This document shows positions 7,964 to 16,833 of a stretch of DNA of 36,579 nt, piece after piece. The DNA lies in the NCBI RefSeq assembly GCF_000720725.1, contig NZ_JOCQ01000085.1:1-36579 (forward strand), in the 5' to 3' direction. A program made the position numbers and the translations under genes. Position 1 is the first letter of the stretch, and each line of letters opens with the position of its first letter. This stretch comes from Streptomyces rimosus subsp. rimosus (GTDB taxonomy: Bacteria; Actinomycetota; Actinomycetes; Streptomycetales; Streptomycetaceae). The notes under the pieces were generated by a model. The model saw only the letters and a program-made list of their open reading frames with translations, was not told the origin of the DNA and did not search any database.

Positions 7964-10170
7964 TTGGCGGCGTCGTCCTTCGCCTCGTCCTCGCCCTCGA
8001 TGACCGGAGCCAGCGACAGCTTGCCGCGCTGGTCGATCTCGGCGATCTCCACCTGGACCTTGGCGCCCACGGCGAGCACGTCCTCGACGTTCTCCACGCG
8101 CTTGCCGCCGGCCAGCTTGCGGATCTGCGAGATGTGCAGCAGACCGTCCTTGCCCGGGAGCAGGGAGACGAACGCACCGAAGGTGGTGGTCTTGACGACC
8201 GTGCCCAGGTAGCGCTCGCCGACCTCCGGCATGGTCGGGTTGGCGATGCCGTTGATCGTGGCGCGGGCGGCCTCGGCGGCCGGGCCGTCGGCGGCACCGA
8301 TGTAGATGGTGCCGTCGTCCTCGATCGTGATGTCGGCGCCGGTGTCCTCCTGGATCTGGTTGATCATCTTGCCCTTGGGGCCGATGACCTCACCGATCTT
8401 GTCCACCGGGATCTTGACGGTGATGATGCGCGGCGCGTTCGGGGACATCTCGTCCGGAACGTCGATCGCCTCGTTCATCACGTCCAGGATGTGCAGACGC
8501 GCGTCGCGGGCCTGCTTGAGGGCCGCGGCCAGCACGGACGCCGGGATGCCGTCCAGCTTGGTGTCCAGCTGCAGGGCGGTGACGAACTGCTTCGTACCGG
8601 CGACCTTGAAGTCCATGTCACCGAACGCGTCCTCCGCACCGAGGATGTCGGTGAGGGTGACGTAGTGGGTCTTGCCGTCGATCTCCTGGGAGATCAGGCC
8701 CATGGCGATACCGGCGACCGGGGCCTTCAGGGGCACACCGGCGTTCAGCAGCGACATGGTGGAGGCGCAGACCGAGCCCATCGAGGTGGAGCCGTTGGAG
8801 CCGAGCGCCTCGGAGACCTGGCGGATGGCGTACGGGAACTCCTCGCGGGTCGGCAGCACCGGCACCAGCGCGCGCTCGGCGAGCGCGCCGTGGCCGATCT
8901 CGCGGCGCTTGGGCGAACCCACGCGGCCGGTCTCACCGGTGGAGTACGGCGGGAAGTTGTAGTTGTGCATGTAGCGCTTGCGGGTCACCGGGGAGAGGGT
9001 GTCCAGCTGCTGCTCCATGCGGAGCATGTTCAGGGTGGTGACGCCCAGGATCTGGGTCTCGCCACGCTCGAACAGGGCCGAGCCGTGCACCCGCGGGATG
9101 GCCTCGACCTCGGCGGCGAGCGTACGGATGTCCGTCACGCCACGGCCGTCGATGCGGACCTGCTCCTTGATGACGCGCTCGCGCACCAGGGTCTTGGTCA
9201 GCGCGCGGTAGGCGGCGGAGATCTCCTTCTCGCGGCCCTCGAACTCCGGCAGCAGCTTCTCGGCGGCCAGCGCCTTGACACGGTCCAGCTCGGACTCGCG
9301 CTCCTGCTTGCCGGCGATGGTCAGGGCCTGGGCCAGCTCGCCCTTGACGGCCTTGGTCAGCGCCTCCAGGACGTCGTCCTGGAAGTCGAGGAAGATCGGG
9401 AACTCGCCGACCGGCTTCGCGGCCTTGGCGGCCAGGTCCGACTGGGCCCGGCACAGCACCTTGATGAAGGGCTTGGCGGCCTCCAGACCGGCGGCGACGA
9501 CCTCCTCGGTGGGGGCCTCGGCGCCGTCCTTGACCAGCTGGATGGTCTTCTCGGTGGCCTCCGCCTCGACCATCATGATCGCGACGTCGCCGTCCGGCAG
9601 GACACGGCCGGCCACGACCATGTCGAAGACGGCGTCCTCCAGCTCGGTGTGGGTCGGGAAGGCGACCCACTGGCCGTTGATCAGGGCGACCCGGGTGCCG
9701 CCGATCGGGCCGGAGAAGGGCAGGCCGGCCAGCTGCGTGGAGCAGGAGGCGGCGTTGATGGCGACCACGTCGTAGAGGTGGTCGGGGTTGAGCGCCATGA
9801 TCGTCTCGACGATCTGGATCTCGTTGCGCAGGCCCTTCTTGAAGGAGGGGCGCAGCGGCCGGTCGATCAGGCGGCAGGTGAGGATCGCGTCCTCGGAGGG
9901 CCGGCCCTCACGGCGGAAGAAGGAGCCGGGGATCTTCCCGGCGGCATACATCCGCTCCTCGACGTCCACGGTCAGCGGGAAGAAGTCCAGCTGGTCCTTG
10001 GGGTTCTTCGAAGCGGTGGTGGCCGACAGCACCATGGTGTCGTCGTCCAGGTACGCAACGGCGGAGCCGGCGGCCTGCTTGGCCAGGCGGCCCGTCTCGA
10101 AGCGGATGGTGCGGGTGCCGAAGGAGCCGTTGTCGATGACGGCCTCGGCGTAGTGGGTCTCGTTCTCCAC
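7960..10170 (-). CDS. pnp: Polynucleotide phosphorylase
   Basis: A 736-residue phosphorolytic 3'-5' exoribonuclease and polynucleotide polymerase. In Streptomyces it also acts as the main RNA 3'-tailing enzyme and was once described as guanosine pentaphosphate synthetase I. Two RNase PH-type domains (about 1-330 and 360-580) are followed by a KH domain with IGPKGKMINQI and an S1 domain (GTVVKTTTFGAFVSLLPGKDGLLH) at the C-terminus. The GTG at 10170 was chosen because GAGGAG lies upstream; the open frame continues to 10311 through unsupported sequence. It follows rpsO with a structured intergenic region, as in other Streptomyces rpsO-pnp operons. Confidence 0.97.
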   Translation of the reverse strand: MENETHYAEAVIDNGSFGTRTIRFETGRLAKQAAGSAVAYLDDDTMVLSATTASKNPKDQLDFFPLTVDVEERMYAAGKIPGSFFRREGRPSEDAILTCRLIDRPLRPSFKKGLRNEIQIVETIMALNPDHLYDVVAINAASCSTQLAGLPFSGPIGGTRVALINGQWVAFPTHTELEDAVFDMVVAGRVLPDGDVAIMMVEAEATEKTIQLVKDGAEAPTEEVVAAGLEAAKPFIKVLCRAQSDLAAKAAKPVGEFPIFLDFQDDVLEALTKAVKGELAQALTIAGKQERESELDRVKALAAEKLLPEFEGREKEISAAYRALTKTLVRERVIKEQVRIDGRGVTDIRTLAAEVEAIPRVHGSALFERGETQILGVTTLNMLRMEQQLDTLSPVTRKRYMHNYNFPPYSTGETGRVGSPKRREIGHGALAERALVPVLPTREEFPYAIRQVSEALGSNGSTSMGSVCASTMSLLNAGVPLKAPVAGIAMGLISQEIDGKTHYVTLTDILGAEDAFGDMDFKVAGTKQFVTALQLDTKLDGIPASVLAAALKQARDARLHILDVMNEAIDVPDEMSPNAPRIITVKIPVDKIGEVIGPKGKMINQIQEDTGADITIEDDGTIYIGAADGPAAEAARATINGIANPTMPEVGERYLGTVVKTTTFGAFVSLLPGKDGLLHISQIRKLAGGKRVENVEDVLAVGAKVQVEIAEIDQRGKLSLAPVIEGEDEAKDDAAK

Positions 10171-10381
10171 CAGGGATATCTCCTCGTCTGCGTCCGCCGC
10201 CCGTGTGGCTGCGGACCTTCGTCGGTGGAGCGCCGGAATTGCGGGCCGGTCTTCGATCGAAGCACCCGGATACGGGGCCGCGCGGTCGTCCGCGTGCCAT
10301 CCGGGGGCCACTACCGAGGACCGGCGGCTGAAGGGCGCCCCACCTCGTTCGCTATGGCGTTATGGGACCAGACTACAAAGT

Positions 10382-10414
10382 CCGGGTCCACCGGGCAGTG
10401 GACCGGACGTCCGG
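10382..10414 (-). promoter_or_regulatory. Structured rpsO-pnp intergenic region
   Basis: Below the rpsO terminator hairpin, a second stem-loop GTCCAC (10386-10391) / GTGGAC (10398-10403) carries an outer CCG/CGG extension. The palindrome CCGGACGTCCGG (10403-10414) overlaps it. The rpsO-pnp spacer of Streptomyces is known for hairpins cut by RNase III. Whether this stem is such a site here is inference. A separate pnp promoter could lie between 10171 and 10380, but I could not pick convincing boxes. Confidence 0.4.
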
Positions 10415-10425
10415 TGCGTACGGCA

Positions 10426-10461
10426 AAGGGAGCGGCCCCCGGGTGTGGGAACCGCTCCCTT
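10426..10461 (-). terminator. rpsO readthrough terminator / processing hairpin
   Basis: AAGGGAGCGG (10426-10435) pairs perfectly with CCGCTCCCTT (10452-10461), starting 9 bases past the rpsO stop. In this operon family the hairpin between rpsO and pnp allows partial readthrough. Confidence 0.75.
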
Positions 10462-10470
10462 CACGTCGTC

Positions 10471-10758
10471 TTACTTGGCGCCCGCCGCACCGCGGCGGAT
10501 GCCCAGGCGCTCGACCAGCGCGCGGAAGCGCGTGATGTCCTTCTTCGCCAGGTACTGCAGCAGGCGGCGGCGCTGGCCGACCAGCAGCAGCAGACCACGG
10601 CGGGAGTGGTGGTCGTGCTTGTGGGTCTTCAGGTGCTCGGTCAGGTCCGAGATGCGGCGGGAGAGCAGCGCGACCTGGACCTCGGGGGAGCCGGTGTCGC
10701 CCTCCTTGGTACCGAACTCGGCCATGATCTGCTTCTTCGTGGCGGCGTCGAGCGACAC
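10471..10758 (-). CDS. rpsO: 30S ribosomal protein S15
   Basis: A 95-residue S15. It binds the central domain of 16S rRNA early in 30S assembly. Family sequence is visible throughout: GDTGSPEVQVALLSRRI, LTEHLKTHKHDHHSRRGL and RRRLLQYLAKKD. The GTG at 10758 was selected because AAGGAG lies 7 bases upstream, and the resulting protein begins with the usual S15 start (SLDAATKKQI); the longer frame to 10809 is not needed. It is first in the rpsO-pnp operon and isolated from the upstream eccD by a strong hairpin. Confidence 0.98.
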   Translation of the reverse strand: MSLDAATKKQIMAEFGTKEGDTGSPEVQVALLSRRISDLTEHLKTHKHDHHSRRGLLLLVGQRRRLLQYLAKKDITRFRALVERLGIRRGAAGAK

Positions 10759-10861
10759 GCGTACTCCTTGGGTGTTCCTGGCCTGCGAGCGCCCCTGGAT
10801 CGTCTTCACAGGGAATCTTCGATTACTCGACCTAGGCCATCACACAGAGTACCAGCTGCGC

Positions 10862-10895
10862 ACCGGCCCCCTGACCGGGCGGTCAGGGGGCCGGT
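10862..10895 (-). terminator. Strong hairpin terminator after eccD
   Basis: A perfect 15-bp stem (10862-10876 with 10881-10895, core GGCCCCCTGACC) and the tetraloop GGGC. It lies about 100 bases past the eccD stop and before rpsO, so it separates the secretion genes from the ribosomal operon. Confidence 0.8.
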
Positions 10896-10996
10896 CGTAC
10901 GGGTGACCCCGCGTGGTGCGGGTGTCATCCGTACGAGGAGCTTTTCCGGGCTCCTACGAGGCTACGGGGCCACGGGGGTGCGTACGGGGCGCGGGC

Positions 10997-12469
10997 CTAC
11001 GAGGAGCTGGTCAGGCCGCGCACGGTGCCGTACACGTCCAGCACCGCCAGGCACAGCGGCACCAGCGACAGCAGGACGACGCCGTCGAAGATGTCGAAGA
11101 GCCGGCCCCAGAAGGGGGTGACGCCCTTCTTCGGGACGATCAGGCCCACACCGACCAGGACGGCGGCGCCGGCCGCGATGCTGGCGGAGAACCAGACCGT
11201 ACGGATGTTGAGCGGCCCGGCGTCCCCGAAGCGCGCGAGGTCCATGAGGATGTCCGTCGGCGGGTGCAGCGAGATGCCCAGGACGAGCAGCACGATCGTC
11301 AGGATGCCGGCCACCGTCAGGCAGGCGACCTGCGCGGTGTAGTCGAAGAGCCGGGCGCGCAGCATGATCGTGATGCCCGCGGCCAGCGCCAGCAGCTGCG
11401 CCCAGACGTTGTCGGAGAAGCCGAGGACGACGCCGGCCGCGCCGACGACCAGGGCGGAGCAGCCCGCGACCAGGCCGAGCAGCAGTTCGTGGCCGCGCTT
11501 GGCCTGGTTGCCGATCCGGACGAAGTCCACCGACTCGGTCATCGCGTCCTGGTCGCCGTCGTGCGGGCCCTTGGCGATCTGGTCGGGGGACTTGTAGCCG
11601 ATGGGCAGCCGGGCGAAGCGCGAGGACAGGCTGGGCAGCCAGGCGACGACCGCGATGGCGACGATGGCGGTGACCGCGGCGACCTCGCGCGGCTCGGCCT
11701 CGGTGAGGATGGACGCGAAGACCGCGAGGGTGCCGATGCTGGCCAGGAAGGCGGCGGCCACGAAGGGCGCGTCGCCGCGCGGCAGCAGCACCACGAGCAG
11801 CACGGACGCGATCAGCACGGTCACGCAGCCGACCAGGAACTGCAGGCGGCCCGGGCCCTCGCCGTCGGCGACCGGCATGATGCCGGAGCCGGCGAGCAGC
11901 AGGTGCGGCAGCGAGGCCAGGCCCAGCGCGATGGAGGAGGCGTGGTCGTCGTAGACCCTGGCCCGTACGCCGGACAGGGCGACCAGGACGATGCCGGTGA
12001 CGCCCGCGATGATGCCGGGCAGGCGGTGCATGTCGCGGTCGACCGGGTTCGAGAACCACAGCGCGAACGCCATCATGACGAGCAGCAGCACGCCGGCGGT
12101 GAGGCCGACGATGTTCATCAGGTCGTCGCTCCAGCGGTTGCGGTTGCGCTTGACCGCGGAGGCGACGGCGTCCGAGACGTCGTCGAAGACGGGCAGCGGC
12201 AGCGATTCGGCGAACGGCCGCAGCAGGAGCAGGTCGCCGTCGAGGATGCGCTGCTGGGCGAGGGACTGGCCGGCGTCCAGGACCGTGCCGTCCCGGCGCA
12301 CCAGGTGGTAACCGGTGGGGGCGCCCTCCGCCTGGGACTGGCCGGAGAGCCGCAGGATCTCCGGATAAATATCGACGAGTGCGACATCCTCGGGCAGTGC
12401 CACGTCGATCCGTGCGTCCGGCGCGGCGACTGTGACCCGGCAGAAGCCGGTGCCTGTAGTCGTGCTCAC
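10997..12469 (-). CDS. eccD: Type VII secretion integral membrane protein EccD
   Basis: A 490-residue polytopic membrane protein. The N-terminal about 95 residues are soluble and read like the ubiquitin-like domain of EccD/YukD proteins (CRVTVAAPDARIDVALPEDV ... GDLLLLRPF). From about residue 120 there follow roughly eleven hydrophobic helices, the number expected of EccD, which forms the membrane barrel of the ESX core complex. The GTG at 12469 starts the conserved N-terminus. It is divergent from eccC across about 280 bases that hold a twin AT-rich repeat. The position next to rpsO agrees with other Streptomyces ESX loci. Confidence 0.92.
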   Translation of the reverse strand: MSTTTGTGFCRVTVAAPDARIDVALPEDVALVDIYPEILRLSGQSQAEGAPTGYHLVRRDGTVLDAGQSLAQQRILDGDLLLLRPFAESLPLPVFDDVSDAVASAVKRNRNRWSDDLMNIVGLTAGVLLLVMMAFALWFSNPVDRDMHRLPGIIAGVTGIVLVALSGVRARVYDDHASSIALGLASLPHLLLAGSGIMPVADGEGPGRLQFLVGCVTVLIASVLLVVLLPRGDAPFVAAAFLASIGTLAVFASILTEAEPREVAAVTAIVAIAVVAWLPSLSSRFARLPIGYKSPDQIAKGPHDGDQDAMTESVDFVRIGNQAKRGHELLLGLVAGCSALVVGAAGVVLGFSDNVWAQLLALAAGITIMLRARLFDYTAQVACLTVAGILTIVLLVLGISLHPPTDILMDLARFGDAGPLNIRTVWFSASIAAGAAVLVGVGLIVPKKGVTPFWGRLFDIFDGVVLLSLVPLCLAVLDVYGTVRGLTSSS

Positions 12470-12511
12470 CTGGCGGTTCCCCCTATCCGTTGGGCAGTTT
12501 GTCGCGTGCGC

Positions 12512-12561
12512 GCCTTATATATAGGGGCGCCGTCGCCGTGCCTTATATATAGGGACGCCGT
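12512..12561. promoter_or_regulatory. Twin 22-bp AT-cored direct repeat between eccD and eccC
   Basis: Two copies of a 22-base element with core CCTTATATATAGGG lie at 12512-12533 and 12540-12561, starting 28 bases apart and differing at one base. The core is a near palindrome (CCTATATATAAGG on the other strand) in an otherwise GC-rich genome. It sits 43-92 bases upstream of eccD and 190-239 bases upstream of eccC. Candidate roles are a regulator operator or overlapping -10 regions. No known binding site comes to mind. Confidence 0.6.
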
Positions 12562-12750
12562 AACGGGACCCGGCCCGCGCTCGCGAGGCGTCAGCGTACC
12601 CCCCAATTAGGCCGCCGCCCCACCCGCCCCGGCACTTGACCGTTAACAGTAGGATCAACGCCTGCGTCGGGCCATGGACTTGGTCCGGGGGACCGTCGAA
12701 CCAACGGGGGCGGTCCGAGACTGCGAGATGCATGAAGGACTGATGCCTCG

Positions 12751-15700
12751 GTGAGCGTTGTCATCGTCAAGCGCCCGCCCCGCGCGCTTCCACCTGAAAT
12801 CCCCAGTGAGGAGTTGACGCTCGAAGCTCCTCCGGAGCTGCCTCGCGAGGGCGAGGACAACATGCTGATGAACCTCATGCCGATGATGGGCATGGCGGGT
12901 TCGGCGGGATTCTTGTTCATGGGCACCCAGCCGTTCATGAAGATCATGGGCGGCGTGATGGTGGTTTCCACCCTCGCGATGGCTATTGTCCAGATCGTCA
13001 AGGCCCGGCAAGGGCCTTCCGGGCAAATGCTCCAGGAGCGCCAGGATTACCTCAAATACCTGGCGCAGAAGCGAAAGGAAGTACGGCGCACCGCACGCAA
13101 ACAGCGTGACGCGCAGCTTTTCGTCCACCCCGATCCGGGCCAATTGTGGTCGATCGTGGCCGAGGGCAAACGCGTTTGGGAACGCCGGGCATCCGATGCC
13201 GACTTCGCACAGGTACGGATGGGCCTGGGCCCGCAGCAGCTGGCGACGCCCCTGAAGGCCCCGGAGACCGCGCCGGTCGACGAGCTGGAGCCGCTCACCG
13301 CGCACGCGATGAAGGAATTCCTCGACAAGCACGGGCATTTGGACTCGCTGCCGCTCGCGGTCTCGCTGCGCGCCTTCTACCACCTGACGATCTCGGGCGA
13401 ACCGGACACCGTGTACGGGTCCGCGCGCGCCATCCTCGCGCAGCTGTGCACACTGCACTCGCCGGAGGACCTGGTGGTGGCCGTGGTGGCCGCGCCGGGC
13501 GCGCAGGCCGAGTGGGAGTGGACCAAGTGGCTCCCGCACGTCCAGGACAAGACCACCGACGGCGCCGGCACCCGGCGGCTGGTGGTCGGCGACCTGGGCG
13601 AGATCGAGGAGCTGCTGGCCGACGAGCTGGAGGGCCGCGGCCGGTTCAACCCGCAGGGCACGCCGGTGACCGACACCCCGCACGTGGTGGTCGTGCTGGA
13701 CGCCGGCGACGTGCCGGTGGACTCGGTGATCGCCGGGGCCGAGGGCCTGCAGGGCGTGACGATCCTGGAGATCGTGCCGGGCGAGCTGGACGAGATCCGC
13801 GGCGGTCTGGCCGTACAGGTGTGGCCGGGCAAGCTGGTGCTGGAGTCGGCGGGCGGCGCGGTCTACAACGGCACCGTGGACACCCTGTCGGTCTCCGAGG
13901 CGGAGTCGCTGGCGCGCCAGCTCGCGCCGCTGCGGGCCGGTTCGGGCGCCGACGGCGAGGAGCCGCTGCTGTCCAACCTGGACTTCACGGACCTGATGAA
14001 CATCGGCGACGCCGGTTCGGTGGACGTCTCGCGCACCTGGCGCCCGCGCACGCTGCACGAGCGGCTGCGCGTGCCGATCGGTGTCGACCGGGACGGCCAG
14101 CCCGTCATGCTGGACATCAAGGAGGCCTCGCAGGAGGGCATGGGCCCGCACGGCCTGTGCGTCGGCGCGACCGGTTCCGGCAAGTCCGAGGTGCTGCGCA
14201 CCCTGGTGCTCGCACTGGCGGTCACCCACTCCTCGGAGACGCTCAACTTCATCCTCGCGGACTTCAAGGGTGGCGCCACCTTCACCGGTATGTCCGACAT
14301 GCCGCACGTGGCGGCGGTCATCACCAACCTGGCCGACGACGTCAGCCTGATCGACCGCATGCGCGACTCGATCACCGGTGAGCTGCAGCGCCGTCAGGAG
14401 CTGCTGCGCTCGGCGGGCAACTACGCCAACATCACCGACTACGAGAAGGCCCGCGCGGCCGGCGCCCCGCTGGACCCGCTGCCCTCGCTGGTGATGGTGC
14501 TCGACGAGTTCTCCGAGCTGCTGACCGCCAAGCCGGACTTCATCGACATGTTCATCCAGATCGGCCGGATCGGCCGTTCGATGGGTGTGCACATGCTGCT
14601 CGCCTCGCAGCGCCTGGAAGAGGGCAAGCTGCGCGGCCTGGACACGTTCCTGTCCTACCGGCTGGGTCTGCGGACGTTCTCCGCGGCCGAGTCCCGTACG
14701 GCGATCGGCGTGCCGGACGCCTACCACCTGCCCAACGTCCCGGGTTCCGGCATCCTGAAGTACGACACCGAGACGATGGTGCAGTTCAAGGCCGCGTACG
14801 TGTCCGGTCCGTACCGCGGGCCCGGGGCCGCCGGGGGCGGCGGTGGCGGCCGTACGAACCGGATGCCGGTGCCGTTCACCGCGTCGCCGGTGCTGGCGCC
14901 GATCGTCGAGGAGATCATCGCCGAGGAGCCGTCGCTCGCCGACCAGCAGGACGACGCGCTCGCCGACACCGTCCTGGACGTGATCGTCCAGCGGATGCAG
15001 GGCCAGGGCCCGCCGGCGCACCAGGTGTGGCTGCCGCCGCTGGACGAGTCGCCCACCGTCAACCAGCTGCTGCCGGCGCTCGCGGTCACGCCCGAGCGGG
15101 GCGTGCACGCCCCGGAGTACACGGCGCTCGGCAAGCTGGTCGTGCCGGTCGCGCTCGTGGACAAGCCGTTCGAGCAGCGGCGTGACGTGATGTACCTGGA
15201 CTTCTCCGCGGGCGCCGGTCACGGCCTGGTCGTCGGTGGTCCGCAGTCCGGCAAGTCGACGCTGATCCGGTCCGCCATGGCGGGCTTCGCGCTCACCCAC
15301 ACCCCGGCCGAGGTGCAGTTCTACTGCCTCGACTTCGGTGGCGGCGGCATGCTGGCCCTGGAGGACCTGCCGCACGTCGGCGGTGTCGCCTCCCGTCTGG
15401 ACGCGGAGAAGGTCCGCCGTACGGTCGCCGAGGTCGTCGGCATCCTCAACGAGCGGGAGGAGTTCTTCCGCGCCAACTCCATCGACTCCATGGGGACCTA
15501 CCGCCAGCGGCGTGCCGCCGGCGCGTTCCCCGACCAGAAGTGGGGCGATGTCTTCCTCGTCATCGACGGCTGGGGCACCTTCAAGACCGACTACGAGCAG
15601 CTCGACCCGGTCATCCTGGACATCGCCAGCCGCGGTCTGGGCTTCGGCATCCACCTGGTCCTCGGCGCCTCCCGCTACACCGAGGTGCGGCCGGCGCTGC

Positions 15701-16707
15701 GCGACCAGCTCCTCAACCGCGTCGAGCTGCGGCTCGGCGACCCGATGGAGTCGGAGTTCGACCGCAAGCGCGCGGAGAACGTGCCGATGGGCCGCCCCGG
15801 CCGCGGTCTGTCCCCGGAGAAGCTGGACTACCTGGCGGCGCTGCCCCGTATCGACGGCGTCCAGGAGCCGGAGAGCCTCAGCGACGGCATGGCGCACCTG
15901 GTGGCCACCGTCAAGGAGCACTGGCAGGGCGAGCCCGCCCCGAAGGTGCGGATGCTGCCGACGCTGCTCCCGGCGAGCGACCTGCCCAAGGGCGGCGACT
16001 ACCCGGAGCACGGCATCGCGATCGGTGTCGACGAGACCACGCTGTCGCCGGCGTTCATCGACTTCGAGACCGACCCGCTGCTGGTCATCTACGGCGAGAG
16101 CGAGTCCGGCAAGTCCTCGCTGCTGCGTCTGATCGCCAAGCAGATCTCGGAGCGCTACCCGTCGGACAAGGCGCTCATGGTGGTCTCCGACTACCGGCGC
16201 GCGCTGCTCGGCGAGATCCCCGAGAGCCACATGTACAAGTACTGCGCCGCGGGACCGCAGCTCCAGGAGGTCATCACCGGGCTCGCCGGTTCCCTGGGCC
16301 GCCGGATGCCGGGGCCGGACGTCACGCCGGAGCAGCTGCGCAACCGCAGCTGGTACGACCTGCCCGACGCGTTCGTGATCGTGGACGACTACGACCTGGT
16401 GGCGACCAGCAGCGGCAACCCGCTGCAGCCGCTGCTGGAGTACCTGCCGTTCGCCCGCGACCTGGGTCTGCGTCTGATCCTGGCGCGCAGCTCGTCGGGT
16501 GCCGGACGGTCCTCGTTCGAGCCGGTGATGCAGCGTACGAAGGAGCTGGGCGCCCAGGGTCTGATCCTTTCGGGTGACCCGGGCGAGGGTCCGCTGATGG
16601 GCAACCTCAAGGCGACCAGCCTGACGCCGGGCCGTGCGCAGTTCATCACGCGCAAGCGCGGGGCCCAGCTGGTGCAGACCGGCTGGCTGCCGGCGCACAG
16701 CGGCTGA
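12751..16707 (+). CDS. eccC: Type VII secretion ATPase EccC (fused EccCa-EccCb)
   Basis: A 1318-residue FtsK/SpoIIIE-type motor that recognises ESX substrates and powers export at the cytoplasmic membrane. Two hydrophobic segments occupy about residues 47-90. Three ATPase domains follow, with Walker A motifs GATGSGKS (472-479), GGPQSGKS (829-836) and GESESGKS (1115-1122). The first domain has a full Walker B (VMVLDEF, Asp585-Glu586). The second reads VFLVIDGWG and the third FVIVDDYDL, so both lack the usual catalytic Glu. GTG start with GAAGGAC upstream. The single-chain form is typical of Streptomyces; in mycobacteria it is often split in two. Confidence 0.96.
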   Translation: MSVVIVKRPPRALPPEIPSEELTLEAPPELPREGEDNMLMNLMPMMGMAGSAGFLFMGTQPFMKIMGGVMVVSTLAMAIVQIVKARQGPSGQMLQERQDYLKYLAQKRKEVRRTARKQRDAQLFVHPDPGQLWSIVAEGKRVWERRASDADFAQVRMGLGPQQLATPLKAPETAPVDELEPLTAHAMKEFLDKHGHLDSLPLAVSLRAFYHLTISGEPDTVYGSARAILAQLCTLHSPEDLVVAVVAAPGAQAEWEWTKWLPHVQDKTTDGAGTRRLVVGDLGEIEELLADELEGRGRFNPQGTPVTDTPHVVVVLDAGDVPVDSVIAGAEGLQGVTILEIVPGELDEIRGGLAVQVWPGKLVLESAGGAVYNGTVDTLSVSEAESLARQLAPLRAGSGADGEEPLLSNLDFTDLMNIGDAGSVDVSRTWRPRTLHERLRVPIGVDRDGQPVMLDIKEASQEGMGPHGLCVGATGSGKSEVLRTLVLALAVTHSSETLNFILADFKGGATFTGMSDMPHVAAVITNLADDVSLIDRMRDSITGELQRRQELLRSAGNYANITDYEKARAAGAPLDPLPSLVMVLDEFSELLTAKPDFIDMFIQIGRIGRSMGVHMLLASQRLEEGKLRGLDTFLSYRLGLRTFSAAESRTAIGVPDAYHLPNVPGSGILKYDTETMVQFKAAYVSGPYRGPGAAGGGGGGRTNRMPVPFTASPVLAPIVEEIIAEEPSLADQQDDALADTVLDVIVQRMQGQGPPAHQVWLPPLDESPTVNQLLPALAVTPERGVHAPEYTALGKLVVPVALVDKPFEQRRDVMYLDFSAGAGHGLVVGGPQSGKSTLIRSAMAGFALTHTPAEVQFYCLDFGGGGMLALEDLPHVGGVASRLDAEKVRRTVAEVVGILNEREEFFRANSIDSMGTYRQRRAAGAFPDQKWGDVFLVIDGWGTFKTDYEQLDPVILDIASRGLGFGIHLVLGASRYTEVRPALRDQLLNRVELRLGDPMESEFDRKRAENVPMGRPGRGLSPEKLDYLAALPRIDGVQEPESLSDGMAHLVATVKEHWQGEPAPKVRMLPTLLPASDLPKGGDYPEHGIAIGVDETTLSPAFIDFETDPLLVIYGESESGKSSLLRLIAKQISERYPSDKALMVVSDYRRALLGEIPESHMYKYCAAGPQLQEVITGLAGSLGRRMPGPDVTPEQLRNRSWYDLPDAFVIVDDYDLVATSSGNPLQPLLEYLPFARDLGLRLILARSSSGAGRSSFEPVMQRTKELGAQGLILSGDPGEGPLMGNLKATSLTPGRAQFITRKRGAQLVQTGWLPAHSG

Positions 16708-16751
16708 CGCAGGCGCCGGACGGCTCGACGGGCCGCCCGGCGCACGCAGGA

Positions 16752-16789
16752 CGGTGGGGCGCCTCTCCCTCGGGAGGGGCGCCCCACCG
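16752..16789. terminator. Bidirectional hairpin terminator
   Basis: A 17-bp stem (16752-16768 with 16773-16789) containing one G-T wobble closes on a 4-base loop (CTCG). It lies between the eccC stop (+) and the minus-strand gene ending at 16834, so it can serve both. Confidence 0.8.
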
Positions 16790-16833
16790 GCGTTCTACGG
16801 GGCCTCTACCGGCCCGTGTGATGACGCTCCGGC

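Noticed and set aside
7945..11121. A 1058-codon open frame opposite pnp, rpsO and the end of eccD
   Set aside because: Same antisense artefact; it crosses three genes and a terminator hairpin.
12634..12660. TTGACC followed by GTTAACAGTAGGATC as an eccC promoter
   Set aside because: The TTGACC to TAGGAT distance is about 8 bases, far too short for a normal sigma-70-type promoter.
12655..16698. A 1347-codon open frame opposite eccC
   Set aside because: Codon bias artefact; eccC is certain on the plus strand and the antisense product has no recognisable motif.
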